A DNA stretch of 64,000 nucleotides from an uncultured Flavonifractor sp. (lineage in GTDB: Bacteria > Bacillota > Clostridia > Oscillospirales > Oscillospiraceae), in the NCBI GenBank assembly GCA_910585415.1, contig CAJUDT010000001.1, positions 62,001-126,000 of the forward strand. Direction: 5' to 3'. The translations under genes and the position numbers were made by a program. The notes under the pieces were generated by a model, which saw nothing but the letters and a program-made list of their open reading frames with translations, ran no database searches and was not told the DNA's origin. Positions 25,834 to 35,108 of this stretch are shown piece by piece. Numbering within the stretch: the stretch's first letter is position 1; each line of letters opens with the position of its first letter.

Positions 25834-25962
25834 TTTGTCTTCAGGGTGGGGCGCAATTCCCCTACTGGCGGTATAGTCCGCGACCGGCTGCCTCTGGGCG
25901 GCCGCTGACTCGGTGAAACTCCGGGACCAACAGTATAGTCTGGATAATGAGAAGATGAATGC
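25834..25962 (+). ncRNA. FMN riboswitch (RFN element)
   Basis: The conserved RFN blocks are present in order: TTCAGGGTGGGGCGCAATTC, CCTACTGGCGGTA, a variable stem with CCGCGACCGG, CTGACTCGGTGAAACTCCG, and GACCAACAGTATAGTCTGGAT followed by GAGAAGATG. FMN binding is expected to lower expression of the downstream ribU and FMN-binding protein genes. A likely terminator stem in the expression platform is CCTGGAG/CTCCAGG at 26009-26034, followed by TGTTTT. Confidence 0.95.
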
Positions 25963-26008
25963 GGCAAAACCGTACCATGTTGTGGTGCGCTTCTTTGTCG
26001 CCCGTTCG

Positions 26009-26040
26009 CCTGGAGGAAGTCAAAGCGCTCCAGGTGTTTT
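26009..26040 (+). promoter_or_regulatory. Riboswitch expression platform hairpin
   Basis: Perfect 7-bp arms CCTGGAG and CTCCAGG are followed by a short T-rich run, about 45 bases upstream of the ribU start. A competing stem may form between GCGC at 25987 and GCGC at 26025. Which fold is FMN-bound is inferred, not seen. Confidence 0.45.
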
Positions 26041-26084
26041 CGGGCCTTGCAAAGAGGCGCATTTTGTATGTGGAGGTTTTGTAC

Positions 26085-26759
26085 ATGAAACGAGAACGAC
26101 TCCGCCGCCTGACGATGGCGGCACTGTGCGGCGCGGTGGCCTTTGTGCTGATGTATTTCAGCTTTTCCGTGCCCGTGCTCTCCCCCTTTGCCGAGTTCGA
26201 CCTGTCCGCCCTGCCGGAAATGATTGGCGGCTTCATCCTGGGGCCGGTGGGGGCCATTGAAATCATTGTCATTAAAATTGCCCTCAAGCTGTTGCTCAAG
26301 GGCAGCAGCTCCCTGCTCACCGGGGAAATCCTGAACTTCATTCTAAGTCTGGCCTATGTACTCCCCGCCCTGCTCTACTACCGCCGGCACCGGACAAAGA
26401 AGGGCGCAATCATCGGTCTGGCTCTGGGTACGCTCATCTGCGTGGTGATTTCTGTCTTTGGCAATATCTACCTGACCTTCCCCCTGTTTATCAAGCTCTA
26501 TGGAATGAATTGGGAGAACATTATCTCGGCCTGCTCGGCGGTCAACCCCTGGATTAAAGACATCCCCACCATGATTGCCTTTTCCATCGTCCCCTTCAAC
26601 CTGCTTTCCAGGTCGATCACTTCTCTGCTCACCTTCCTGGTTTACAAAAAACTCAGTGTCCCCATTAAAAAACTCATTCAAGAACAAGGAGGAACCGAAG
26701 ATGAACTTCAGCGCGGACAAAGCTCTGACCTTCCCACAGGCAGTGGCACTCATGTTTGA
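26085..26759 (+). CDS. ribU: Riboflavin ECF transporter S component
   Basis: The 224-residue membrane protein has about six helices and RibU-type features, including FAEFDLSALPEMIGGFILGPVGA and the KGSSSLLTGEILNF segment. It should bind riboflavin outside and work with a general ECF module encoded elsewhere. The ATG at 26085 has a GGAGG site. The last 59 bases overlap the start of the next gene, so the hydrophilic tail after IQEQGG is encoded over the neighbour's N-terminus. FMN-riboswitch control supports the substrate. Confidence 0.92.
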   Translation: MKRERLRRLTMAALCGAVAFVLMYFSFSVPVLSPFAEFDLSALPEMIGGFILGPVGAIEIIVIKIALKLLLKGSSSLLTGEILNFILSLAYVLPALLYYRRHRTKKGAIIGLALGTLICVVISVFGNIYLTFPLFIKLYGMNWENIISACSAVNPWIKDIPTMIAFSIVPFNLLSRSITSLLTFLVYKKLSVPIKKLIQEQGGTEDELQRGQSSDLPTGSGTHV

Positions 26760-27186
26760 CAAGCTGGGCGACTGGAAAATCATGGCTCTGGCCAGCTCGG
26801 TAAACGACTATGTGATGGTACGCAATGTGAGCTGCCTGTTTTACGACAACAAGGTGTGGTTTAAGACCGACAAGAATTTCCGCAAAACCCAGCAGCTCTA
26901 CCAAAATCCCCATGTGGCTCTGTGCTGGAGCGGCGTACAGATTGAGGGCGTCGCGGAAAATAAGGGTCTGGTGGTGGACGAGCCCGGCCGGAAATTTGAG
27001 GGCCTGTACAAGCAGCACCTCTGGGGGAGCTATAACAAATACTCCCACGAGGACACCGAGATCATCATTGAGGTATCCCCCAAGTTCGTGGAGATTTGGG
27101 ACACCAGCGAGGACAATTACGCCTATCAGATTTTCATCGACTTTGAGCAGGAGACTGTGGAAGTAAAGCAGTACGACCAGAAATAA
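26701..27186 (+). CDS. Pyridoxamine 5'-phosphate oxidase family (FMN-binding split barrel) protein
   Basis: The 161-residue protein has the split-barrel pattern of small flavin-binding proteins: IMALASSVNDYVMVRNVSCLFYDNKVWFKTDKN and PHVALCWSGVQIEGVAENKG. The family binds FMN, F420 or heme; exact activity is unknown. The ATG lies inside the end of ribU with an AAGGAGG site. Its place under an FMN riboswitch with a riboflavin transporter supports FMN as cofactor. Confidence 0.85.
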   Translation: MNFSADKALTFPQAVALMFDKLGDWKIMALASSVNDYVMVRNVSCLFYDNKVWFKTDKNFRKTQQLYQNPHVALCWSGVQIEGVAENKGLVVDEPGRKFEGLYKQHLWGSYNKYSHEDTEIIIEVSPKFVEIWDTSEDNYAYQIFIDFEQETVEVKQYDQK

Positions 27187-27192
27187 CACAAG

Positions 27193-27230
27193 CCGCCCGC
27201 CGCGTACGTTTTGCGCGGCGGGCGGTTTTA
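27193..27230. terminator. Bidirectional terminator
   Basis: Perfect 12-bp arms CCGCCCGCCGCG/CGCGGCGGGCGG with an eight-base loop and a following TTTTATATT lie between the convergent FMN-binding protein gene and the glucan synthase gene. Confidence 0.88.
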
Positions 27231-27232
27231 TA

Positions 27233-30200
27233 TTAAACCACGGTGACCTCCAGCCGGTGTTCCCCGCTCAGGCGCGCCAGCTCCACCCCTGCCGGGAGGG
27301 GCTGGCCGTCCAGGCGGGCGGTTTTTTCTGTGCCCCGCCTGACCTCAATATGCAGAACAGCCCGCTCCATCCGCCACACGGCGGAGAACCCCGGCCAATC
27401 CCCTGGCAAGACCGGTTCCAGGAACAGCCGCCCCGCCCGCAGGCGGAACCCCAGCATTTCCTCCATGGCCGTGCGGTAGAACCAGCCCGCCGCCCCGGTG
27501 TACCAGCTCCAGCCGCCCCGTCCCAGGTGGGCGGGGTTGGCGTAGACGTCGGCAGCAATGACATAGGGCTCCGCCCGGTAAACTGTGGGGTCCTTCCGCT
27601 CCGGCAGGAGGGCAGCTAAAATCTCCCGCCCCTCCTCCGGCATATCCAGCCGAAAACACGCCAGCGCCAGCCACACGGCGGCGTGGGTGTACTGTCCGCC
27701 ATTCTCCCGGACTCCGGGGACATAGCCCTGGATATACCCCGGGTCCTGTTCTCCCCCGTCGAAGGGCGGGTCGAAGAGCTTCACCACTCCGGCCGAGCGG
27801 TCAAAGAGGCGGTCCAGGGCGGCGCGTACCGCTGGACGGGCCTGCTCCCGGTCCCCGGCCAATGCCGCCCAGCTCTGGGCAATGGAGTCGATTTGACACT
27901 GTTCGTTTTCCCGGCTTCCCAGGGGTGTGCCGTCATCGTAGTACCCCCGCCGGAACCACGCCCCATCCCAGGCGGCAGCGGCGGCTTGGCGCAGCCCCTG
28001 AGCGGCATCCCGATACCGCTGGGCCCGCTCCTGCTCCCCCACCTGCTCACAGACCGGGGCAAAGCGCTCCAGAACACAGGCCCCGAACCAGCTCAACCAC
28101 ACGCTCTCCCCGCGGCCCGCCTGGCCCACCCGGTCCATACCGTCGTTCCAATCTCCTGTACCCATGAGGGCCAGGCCGTGCTCGCCCGTTCCCCGCTCCA
28201 GAAAGCACTCAACCGTCCGGAGGGCGTGTTGATAAACGCTTCCCATTTCCGAGGAAATTTTGGGCTGCTCATAGCGCTCCCGCTCCTCCGGCCTCAGGGG
28301 CGGGGCCTCCAGGAAGGGAACGGTTTCCTCCAAAATGTCCCAGTCCCCCCGCTGCTCCAGATAGTCGCACAAAAGGAAGGGGAGCCACAACAAATCATCG
28401 CTGATGCGGGTGCGGACGCCCTTGCCCGCCTGCGCCTCTTCTCCTTCCGGTGGGTCGTGCCACCAGTGCTGAACGTCCCCCTCCTGGAATTGGTGGGCGC
28501 AGGCCCGCAAAAGCTGTTCCCTGGCCGGGAGCCCATCGGTGAGCAGCAGGGCTCCCACGTCCTGGAGCTGGTCCCGAAAGCCGTAAGCCCCACCGTTTTG
28601 ATAGCGGGAGGTCCGCCCCATCAGACGGCAGGCAACGACCTGATACAGACACCAGCCGTTGAGATAGCGGTCCAGGGCCGGGTCCGGTGTGCGGACTTTT
28701 AGGGAGGATACCCGGCGGTTCCAGTACATCACCGTTCGATTTAACTCCTTCTGGGCCTCCTGGACGGACACAAACGCGTCCTCCAAATCGGGCCCGGTGG
28801 ACAGAGCACACACCCCGTCCATGGTGTAAAGCTGTTCTCCTTTTCCATCTATCCGGTGCACCAGCTCGCAGGGCTCCCCGCTCCAGTCCACCAGCAAAAC
28901 CCTCGCCTCCCGGCCAATGGGCACAAAGGCGGTGGTGGTGATGGTGTACTCCCCCCAGGTCTTGGTCCACCGGGCGAAGCCGGGGCCGTAGGCTACCCGG
29001 CACTCCAGCCCGTCCCCGCTGGCAAACAGGGACCGCCGCTCCCCCTGCCGCAGCAGAAAGAAGCGCTCCGGTCCGCCCACCGCCAGGGGGTCGTTATTCC
29101 AGGCGGTCAGGGGGTGTTCGCGGGCGTTCCCCTGCCACAGGTGGCCGCACCCGGTTTCGTCCACCATCCACCCCATGCTTCCGTTGGTGAGCATCTGGCT
29201 CCACCCCACCGGCGGCAGCTGCGGACCGCAGTGGAACACAAAGGCCCCCTCAGGACTGTGCTCCCACAGGGGCACGCCTGGTTTCCGTGTTACATGATGT
29301 TCCTGTCCGGCGCCGCTCTCCCAGTGAAATGCAGGCCAAGGCTCTCCCAGCACAACCGCCGCACCCTCCAACACCGCCTCCGCCGGGCCGGTCAGGTGAA
29401 CGCCGCCTCTGGCCCCCAGCATGTGGTCCCAGCCGATGGCCTTCAGCGCCTCGGTGAGCATTCCGCGGGCGGGACGGCGGTAGTCTCCCCCCTCGTCCAG
29501 CAGAAGCACCAGGTCAAAGCTCCACCCCAGCTGTGTCAGCAGCCTGTGGCCGCCCAACCAGAACTGCGCCTGCCCGGCTTCCTCTTCCCCCTTCAGGGGA
29601 AGGGCGGCAAGGGGTAAATCTCCAGAAATCCCAAAGGGCCAGAGCCGCCGTTGGTCGAAGTCCGGCCTCGGAGGCTGGAACACCAGAGCGCTCAAGAGCT
29701 CAAATACCTGTAGCGTGTTTTTGCCGCTCAGTTTGCATATGCCAATCAGCCGGTCCAGCCGTACATTTTCCCGCTCATCCCCCCGCTCCAGCAGGCGGCG
29801 GGCGGAGACCACCGTTTCCTCTCCGCCCTGCCCGGCTCCCAGGGCCAACGTAACCGTAAAGCAGTTTCCCTTGTCGGCTTTCACCGGGATGCGCAGCAAC
29901 AGGCAGGGGTCCAGCACCGCCCCGGCGGAGCTCTGCGCCGGACGGGACAAGGCCCCGTCAAGAGCCCGCAGACCCCCTCGCCCCAGGGCAAGCTCCCGGC
30001 TGGTATCGAAGAAGGCGTTCTCTGCGTCCCAGAGGACGGCCAGCGCCGGACTCCCCTCCTCTGGCCGGCGGGGGCGGCGGGTGAACACCACGCCATCCCC
30101 GGTGTGGGCGCTCTCCAGAAAGAGCTTGGAAAAGGCCGGATGGGCTAGGTAGTCCTCCTGCCGGGACAGAACCGGCTCCAGATAACACACCAGCTCCCCC

Positions 30201-33200
30201 CTCAGGGCCCCGCCGTCCTCCCGGCGGAGGGTCAGGGTCCGTACCTCTCCCCGCTCCCCCTCTGGGACGGTCAGTGTGTGGGTAAAGGACAGCCCGCCGG
30301 CATTTCCCGTCCAGACGGCTCCGCTGTCAAACCGGCTGTGTCCAGCCTCCAGGGGTACCGCCGTTTCTCCATCGTAAAACCACAGGGACAGGCCCCCCTC
30401 CGTGGTCAGCGCCATATCCCCCAGCCGGGAGCGGCTCCAGCCGTTGGCGGCGCACAAAACCGAATAGCTCCCGTTGGAAACCAGGTGGCAGGCTGGACGG
30501 CCCTGCCCTGTCCAGCGGCTTTCCCACGCAAAGCGCTCCAGCTGAAAGCGCTTGGGTTTTTCGGGCACCTCGTGGACGGCATCCTTGAGCACAGCCGCCC
30601 CTACCGGCACCTTTTCCTGCAACAGCTCCCGGAATGCCCCCATGGAGCAGTCCCGCATAAAGCGCTCCTGCATCACGCCGCCGTTGAGGGCGTTGTCAAT
30701 GGACACCAGGCTCATGCCCAGATGGTGGGACATAAAGGTGCGGACCATTTGAACGCTTCCCTCCCCCCGCTGGCGGGCCGGGGTGAAATCCAGGGCCTCA
30801 TAAAGACCGTATTTCCCCTCGGCCCCCATGTCCCGCAGCAGGCGCAGATTGCGCCCCGCCCGCCTTGGCGCCGCCAACAGCGCCAAAAAGGAGGCATAGG
30901 GCGCGACCACCAGTTCACTGTCCAGCCCCCGCTTGAGGCCCAGGCGCTGGACTCCGTGGGCCTTATACTGGTAGCTGAGGCCGGGGTCGAAGGCGTAAAA
31001 GCAGGACTCAGAGGCCCCCCAGGGGGTCTTGGTCCGGGCTCCCCGGCGCGTTTGCTCCAACAGGCAGAAGGCCAGGGATTCATACATCAAACTATTGGGC
31101 TCTATGGGCAGGAGCAGGTTGGGCATGAAATACTCAAACATGGTCCCCGTCCAGGAGGCCATCCCCCGATAATCCCCGTCCCCCACCAGCATCCGGCTCA
31201 GACGCCGCCAGTGCCGGGGGGAGACTTCCCCGCGGGCCACGGCGATATAGCTGGTCTGTCGGGCCTCGCTGGCCATCAGGTCATACCACCCCTGGGTGTG
31301 CTCCCCCCGCGAAACATCGTAGCCGATATAGAAGAGCCTCCGCTCCCGGTCGTAGAGCTGGGCGAACCCCATCCCGTTGGAGAGGGCCTCCGCCCGCCGG
31401 GCTAACGTGTCCTCCCCCCACTCGTACAGCCCTTCCCGCAGGGCAATGAGACAGCCGCACAGGTTCCCGGAGTCCACCGTGGACACGTACTGGGGCTCCA
31501 AAGGCTGGGCGGAGGCGGTGTCGTACCAGTTGTACAGGTGTCCATGCCACTTGGGCAGCTCTTCCAGGGTGTCCAGCATATGGGCAATGCGCTCCACCGA
31601 CCCCCGGCGGGAGCAGAAATCCAGGTCCGCCGCCGCCAGACAGCTCAACAGGGCCATGCCGATGTTGGTCGGCGAGGTCCGCCGGGCAGGACCCAAGCTG
31701 GGCTCCTCCTGCACATTGTCCGGGGGAAGCCAGTGGTCCTCCGGCCGGAGCCAGTCGGCAAAATACTGCCAGATCAGGGCCCCCTGGTGGAGCAGGAAGG
31801 CCCGGTCGGAGGCCGGAGCCCCCTGGGGCCGGTCCAGCGGGCGGCTCATGGCCCAGGCAAAGAGGGGGGACAGGACCCAGATGAGCCCCACCGCCGCCCC
31901 CGCCGGAACCCGGGCGAAGAGCATCGCCACCACGCCTGCCGCCACAGCGGGCCACTGTTTCCGATAGTGGACGCCGTCCCCTGTCCGCTTCTCCGCGTCC
32001 GCCGCCGTCACCCAGGCCAGCAGATTTTTTCGGGAGACAAGCTGCCGCCACAGGGCCGTACCGATGGCTGAGGCGCAGGTCCAGGCGTGAATGGGCAGAA
32101 ACAGGAGCTGCACCAGGGTTTGCAGCACCGCGCCGCCGAATCCGGCCACAATGGTGGAGTGATAGCGCTCCCGCAGTCCCCTGCCCCGCCGGCAGAAGAG
32201 CTCCGCCCCGGACAGGAGCAGATTGGACGCGGCGGCAATCACCGCGCACCCCGCCGCCGTCACAAAGACTGGCCCGGACAGACACATCCCCAGCACCAGG
32301 GCCAGCAGAGTACACACCGGAGACAGAGAGCGGCGGAGGTTGTCAAAAATCTTCCACTTGGCCAGGGTGGGAATGGGGTTGACCTCCCTTCCCCCCGCCT
32401 GATTGCGCACCCGCCGCCGGAGCCAGGGGAGCAGCTGCCAGTCTCCCCGGACCCAGCGGTGGAGGCGGGCAAAGTAAGAGGTCACTTTATAGGGATAGCT
32501 GTCGGTAAGCTCCACGTCTCCAATGAGGCCCGCATGGAGGTAGGAGCCCTCCAACAGGTCATGGGAAAGGACCTGATTCTCTGGAAAACGGCCCTCCAGG
32601 CAGGTCAGAAAGGCATCTATGTCAAAGATACCCTTGCCCGTATAGGTCCCCTGGTCAAAGAGGTCGTGATAGACGTCGCTGGCGGTGGAGCCGTAGGGGT
32701 CCACACCCCCCTGTCCGGCAAAAATCCGGGCAAACTGGCTGCGGCTGGCGGCGTTGAGCTCCACCCCCACACGGGGCTGAAGCAGGCCATATCCAGAGAC
32801 TACCACCCGCCGCCGCCGGTCCACCACCGCCCGGTTCAGGGGGTGGAGCATGGCCCCTGTCAGCTCCCGCGCCGCTCCCACGTTGAGGGCGGTGTCCGAG
32901 TCCAAAGTGATGATAAATTTTGTATTCCGCAGGGCCTTTCGGTCCCCGGCCCGGACATGGAGCCCGGTTTTTCTGCCCTTCAGCAGACGGCACAGCTCCA
33001 AAAGCGCCCCCCGCTTCCGCTCCCAGCCCAGCCAGCGCTCGTCGGCGGGCTGAAACACGGGTTTGCGGAAAAACAGATAAAAGCCCCCGCCGTAAGTTTC
33101 GTTGAGGGCGTCTATGGTGCGGGCGGCTTCCTCCACCCAGGCCCGGCGCTGGCTGTCCATGGGCTTGGCGCTGTCTGGCAAATCGGCCAGCAGGCCGAAG

Positions 33201-34303
33201 CGCAGTTCCTCCCCCGCGTCCCGGTTGGCCAGACGGTAGCGCTCCAGCAGGGCGGCATATTCCCCCCCGCTCTCCGGCCCGGTGAGCAGACCCGCGATGA
33301 CGCACAAAGTTCTCCCTTCGGCTGGAATGCCCCCCTCCAGGGCCATCCGGCACACCGGCCGGGGACGGACAACGTGAACCGCCAAAAAGTCCAGGAGATT
33401 TTTTACCACATCGGAGACAGGCAGCAAAAGCAGCACCGTCACCACCCAGCTATGGAGCCAAAAGCCCAGGAGCAGCACCAAAAACAGGGTGGGCAGGACC
33501 ACGGCGGCAATATACCAGCCCCCCTCCCGCTTCCCTGATTCCCGGCCCAGGGGGCGGGCAAAGAGGAAATAGCCCACATGGCGCTCCTGCCCGGTTCCCT
33601 TCTGGCACAGAGACAGAACCCGCTCCGCCGCCGTAGGCTCCGACAGGCCGTTCCGCCGGGCCAGCAGGCAGAGCCGGTCCCGGTAGCGGGCGCGGGTGTC
33701 GTCGTCCATCCTGGGGTACTCCCCCGCCGGGTCCCGGCTCAGGGCCTGCTCAATCCGGCTGTGGGACTCCAGGATTTTGGACAGGTTGGCATTGGACAGG
33801 CACCGCAGGGCGGTAAAGACCGCCCCGACAGCCTCGGCTTGACCGTCCTCCTCCAGCCGGGCGCACAGCGCCGCCAGACGGCACACCAGCTCCCCCTTCA
33901 GGGCGGGGACAAAGTAGGCCAGCTCCAGTTCTGACAAGGGGCTCACCTTCTGCACTCCCGTCAGAAAGCGGTCCAGGGCCTCCGCGTCCAGGCCCTGGGC
34001 CTGTTCCGCCAGGGTCTGGGCCAGCTTGGCCGGGTAAGGCGCTCCCCCGGCCAGACGGAAGCGGCGGGGCGCCTTGCGGAGGGTGCGCTCGGCCTCCTTC
34101 CCCTCCCGCTGGGCCAAGTACCAGTTGTCCAGCAGCCACTCCGCCGCGCCGGAGGTCTCCCCGTTTTTCCGGGCCTCCCGGTCCCGCACGGCGGAGATCT
34201 CCGCCAGCGCCCGCCGGACCCGCCGGGCCCAGGTTCTGCCGCCCCGCCGGCCCGCGGGCCTCAGCTTCTCCGCCGCCTGAGCCCCCAATTGACGAACATC
34301 CAT
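27233..34303 (-). CDS. Cyclic beta-1,2-glucan synthase-like protein (GT84-glucoamylase-like-GH94)
   Basis: This 2356-residue membrane enzyme has the NdvB/Cgs order. A hydrophilic N-terminus and helices (about 270-310) precede a processive glycosyltransferase domain with ITLDSDTALN near residue 468, SHDLLEG near 580 and HRWVRGDWQ near 618. Membrane helices follow at about 655-840. A glucoamylase-like cyclisation region (YNWYDT near 926, WTGTMFEYFMP near 1057) and a C-terminal GH94 phosphorylase-type domain (TGDWNDGMDR near 2047) complete it. Such enzymes make UDP-glucose-derived beta-1,2-glucans and trim them. The ATG at 34303 has an AAGGAG site. No NdvA-type exporter is adjacent. Confidence 0.9.
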   Translation of the reverse strand: MDVRQLGAQAAEKLRPAGRRGGRTWARRVRRALAEISAVRDREARKNGETSGAAEWLLDNWYLAQREGKEAERTLRKAPRRFRLAGGAPYPAKLAQTLAEQAQGLDAEALDRFLTGVQKVSPLSELELAYFVPALKGELVCRLAALCARLEEDGQAEAVGAVFTALRCLSNANLSKILESHSRIEQALSRDPAGEYPRMDDDTRARYRDRLCLLARRNGLSEPTAAERVLSLCQKGTGQERHVGYFLFARPLGRESGKREGGWYIAAVVLPTLFLVLLLGFWLHSWVVTVLLLLPVSDVVKNLLDFLAVHVVRPRPVCRMALEGGIPAEGRTLCVIAGLLTGPESGGEYAALLERYRLANRDAGEELRFGLLADLPDSAKPMDSQRRAWVEEAARTIDALNETYGGGFYLFFRKPVFQPADERWLGWERKRGALLELCRLLKGRKTGLHVRAGDRKALRNTKFIITLDSDTALNVGAARELTGAMLHPLNRAVVDRRRRVVVSGYGLLQPRVGVELNAASRSQFARIFAGQGGVDPYGSTASDVYHDLFDQGTYTGKGIFDIDAFLTCLEGRFPENQVLSHDLLEGSYLHAGLIGDVELTDSYPYKVTSYFARLHRWVRGDWQLLPWLRRRVRNQAGGREVNPIPTLAKWKIFDNLRRSLSPVCTLLALVLGMCLSGPVFVTAAGCAVIAAASNLLLSGAELFCRRGRGLRERYHSTIVAGFGGAVLQTLVQLLFLPIHAWTCASAIGTALWRQLVSRKNLLAWVTAADAEKRTGDGVHYRKQWPAVAAGVVAMLFARVPAGAAVGLIWVLSPLFAWAMSRPLDRPQGAPASDRAFLLHQGALIWQYFADWLRPEDHWLPPDNVQEEPSLGPARRTSPTNIGMALLSCLAAADLDFCSRRGSVERIAHMLDTLEELPKWHGHLYNWYDTASAQPLEPQYVSTVDSGNLCGCLIALREGLYEWGEDTLARRAEALSNGMGFAQLYDRERRLFYIGYDVSRGEHTQGWYDLMASEARQTSYIAVARGEVSPRHWRRLSRMLVGDGDYRGMASWTGTMFEYFMPNLLLPIEPNSLMYESLAFCLLEQTRRGARTKTPWGASESCFYAFDPGLSYQYKAHGVQRLGLKRGLDSELVVAPYASFLALLAAPRRAGRNLRLLRDMGAEGKYGLYEALDFTPARQRGEGSVQMVRTFMSHHLGMSLVSIDNALNGGVMQERFMRDCSMGAFRELLQEKVPVGAAVLKDAVHEVPEKPKRFQLERFAWESRWTGQGRPACHLVSNGSYSVLCAANGWSRSRLGDMALTTEGGLSLWFYDGETAVPLEAGHSRFDSGAVWTGNAGGLSFTHTLTVPEGERGEVRTLTLRREDGGALRGELVCYLEPVLSRQEDYLAHPAFSKLFLESAHTGDGVVFTRRPRRPEEGSPALAVLWDAENAFFDTSRELALGRGGLRALDGALSRPAQSSAGAVLDPCLLLRIPVKADKGNCFTVTLALGAGQGGEETVVSARRLLERGDERENVRLDRLIGICKLSGKNTLQVFELLSALVFQPPRPDFDQRRLWPFGISGDLPLAALPLKGEEEAGQAQFWLGGHRLLTQLGWSFDLVLLLDEGGDYRRPARGMLTEALKAIGWDHMLGARGGVHLTGPAEAVLEGAAVVLGEPWPAFHWESGAGQEHHVTRKPGVPLWEHSPEGAFVFHCGPQLPPVGWSQMLTNGSMGWMVDETGCGHLWQGNAREHPLTAWNNDPLAVGGPERFFLLRQGERRSLFASGDGLECRVAYGPGFARWTKTWGEYTITTTAFVPIGREARVLLVDWSGEPCELVHRIDGKGEQLYTMDGVCALSTGPDLEDAFVSVQEAQKELNRTVMYWNRRVSSLKVRTPDPALDRYLNGWCLYQVVACRLMGRTSRYQNGGAYGFRDQLQDVGALLLTDGLPAREQLLRACAHQFQEGDVQHWWHDPPEGEEAQAGKGVRTRISDDLLWLPFLLCDYLEQRGDWDILEETVPFLEAPPLRPEERERYEQPKISSEMGSVYQHALRTVECFLERGTGEHGLALMGTGDWNDGMDRVGQAGRGESVWLSWFGACVLERFAPVCEQVGEQERAQRYRDAAQGLRQAAAAAWDGAWFRRGYYDDGTPLGSRENEQCQIDSIAQSWAALAGDREQARPAVRAALDRLFDRSAGVVKLFDPPFDGGEQDPGYIQGYVPGVRENGGQYTHAAVWLALACFRLDMPEEGREILAALLPERKDPTVYRAEPYVIAADVYANPAHLGRGGWSWYTGAAGWFYRTAMEEMLGFRLRAGRLFLEPVLPGDWPGFSAVWRMERAVLHIEVRRGTEKTARLDGQPLPAGVELARLSGEHRLEVTVV

Positions 34304-34394
34304 TGCTCCCGCTCCTTCGCTCCATTTCGGAACGGGTTTTGCCCATTCCGACATTTACTTGGAAATTTTCCCCGGTTGAGCGGGATTTATACGC

Positions 34395-34427
34395 AAAAAA
34401 GGACCGCCCCACACGTAAAGGCCGTCC
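34395..34427 (-). terminator. Ferritin gene terminator
   Basis: On the minus strand GGACGGCC and GGCGGTCC form a stem with one mismatch, followed by TTTTTT. Confidence 0.65.
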
Positions 34428-34447
34428 TGACAGGAATCTTATATAGT

Positions 34448-34483
34448 ATATGGCCCCCCACCCCAGCGGGCGGAGGGCCATAT
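34448..34483 (-). terminator. Hairpin directly after the ferritin gene
   Basis: Perfect outer arms ATATGGCCC and GGGCCATAT enclose a GC-rich interior. No T run follows, so this may protect the mRNA 3' end and act with the terminator at 34395-34427. Confidence 0.4.
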
Positions 34484-34492
34484 GTAAACATT

Positions 34493-35005
34493 TTACAGGC
34501 TCAGAGAGGGAGCGGAATAGGTACGGCTGGTCATTTCGCTGTTGAGCATGTACAGACCCTTGGCATCGTCGCCGAAGAGCTCCATTTTCTTAATCATGTC
34601 CTCGGCGTTCTTCTCCTCCTCGCCCTGCTCCTTGACGAACCAATCCAGGAACTGCATGGTGCGGAAATCCTTCACACCGTAGGCCGCGTCGTAGATGGCG
34701 TGAATGAGGCTGGTCACATACCGCTCGTGCTCCAGACCGTACTTGAGTACCTGGAGCTTGTCGTTCAAATCCTTGTCGGGCTTGGCAATGGCGCCCAGGG
34801 TCACCTTCTCGCCGTTGTTCTGGAGGTACTGCAAGAAGAGCATGGCATGGTCCCGCTCCTCCTGGGCCTGAATCTTGTACCAGTTGGCAAAGCCATCCAA
34901 ACCAATCTCGTCATAGTACAGGGCAAAGTCCAGGTACAGGTAGGCGGAATAGAGCTCCTTGTTGACCTGATCGTTGAGCAGCTCCGCAACTTTCTTATCC
35001 AGCAT
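34493..35005 (-). CDS. ftnA: Ferritin (FtnA-type, non-heme)
   Basis: The 170-residue four-helix protein stores iron. Ferroxidase-type ligands are visible: NKELYSAYLYL (Glu), QAQEERDHAMLFL (ExxH), and a later EQGEEEKNAEDM helix. Length and helix order are those of bacterial ferritin rather than bacterioferritin (no heme-ligand Met context seen). The ATG at 35005 has an AAAGGAG site. It is a single-gene unit with its own promoter and terminators. Confidence 0.95.
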   Translation of the reverse strand: MLDKKVAELLNDQVNKELYSAYLYLDFALYYDEIGLDGFANWYKIQAQEERDHAMLFLQYLQNNGEKVTLGAIAKPDKDLNDKLQVLKYGLEHERYVTSLIHAIYDAAYGVKDFRTMQFLDWFVKEQGEEEKNAEDMIKKMELFGDDAKGLYMLNSEMTSRTYSAPSLSL

Positions 35006-35052
35006 AATAACATCGTCTCCTTTATCTAAACTATTGGGGCTTTCCAGCCTTT

Positions 35053-35081
35053 AGCATACCATGGTTTTCCCACGGTTACAA
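35053..35081 (-). promoter_or_regulatory. Ferritin promoter with a palindrome in its spacer
   Basis: A -35 TTGTAA and a -10 TATGCT are 17 bp apart. The spacer carries a near-palindrome ACCGTGG-gaaaa-CCATGGT, which could be a repressor operator. Confidence 0.5.
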
Positions 35082-35108
35082 GGGATAAAAACGACAAAAA
35101 TTTCTCCC

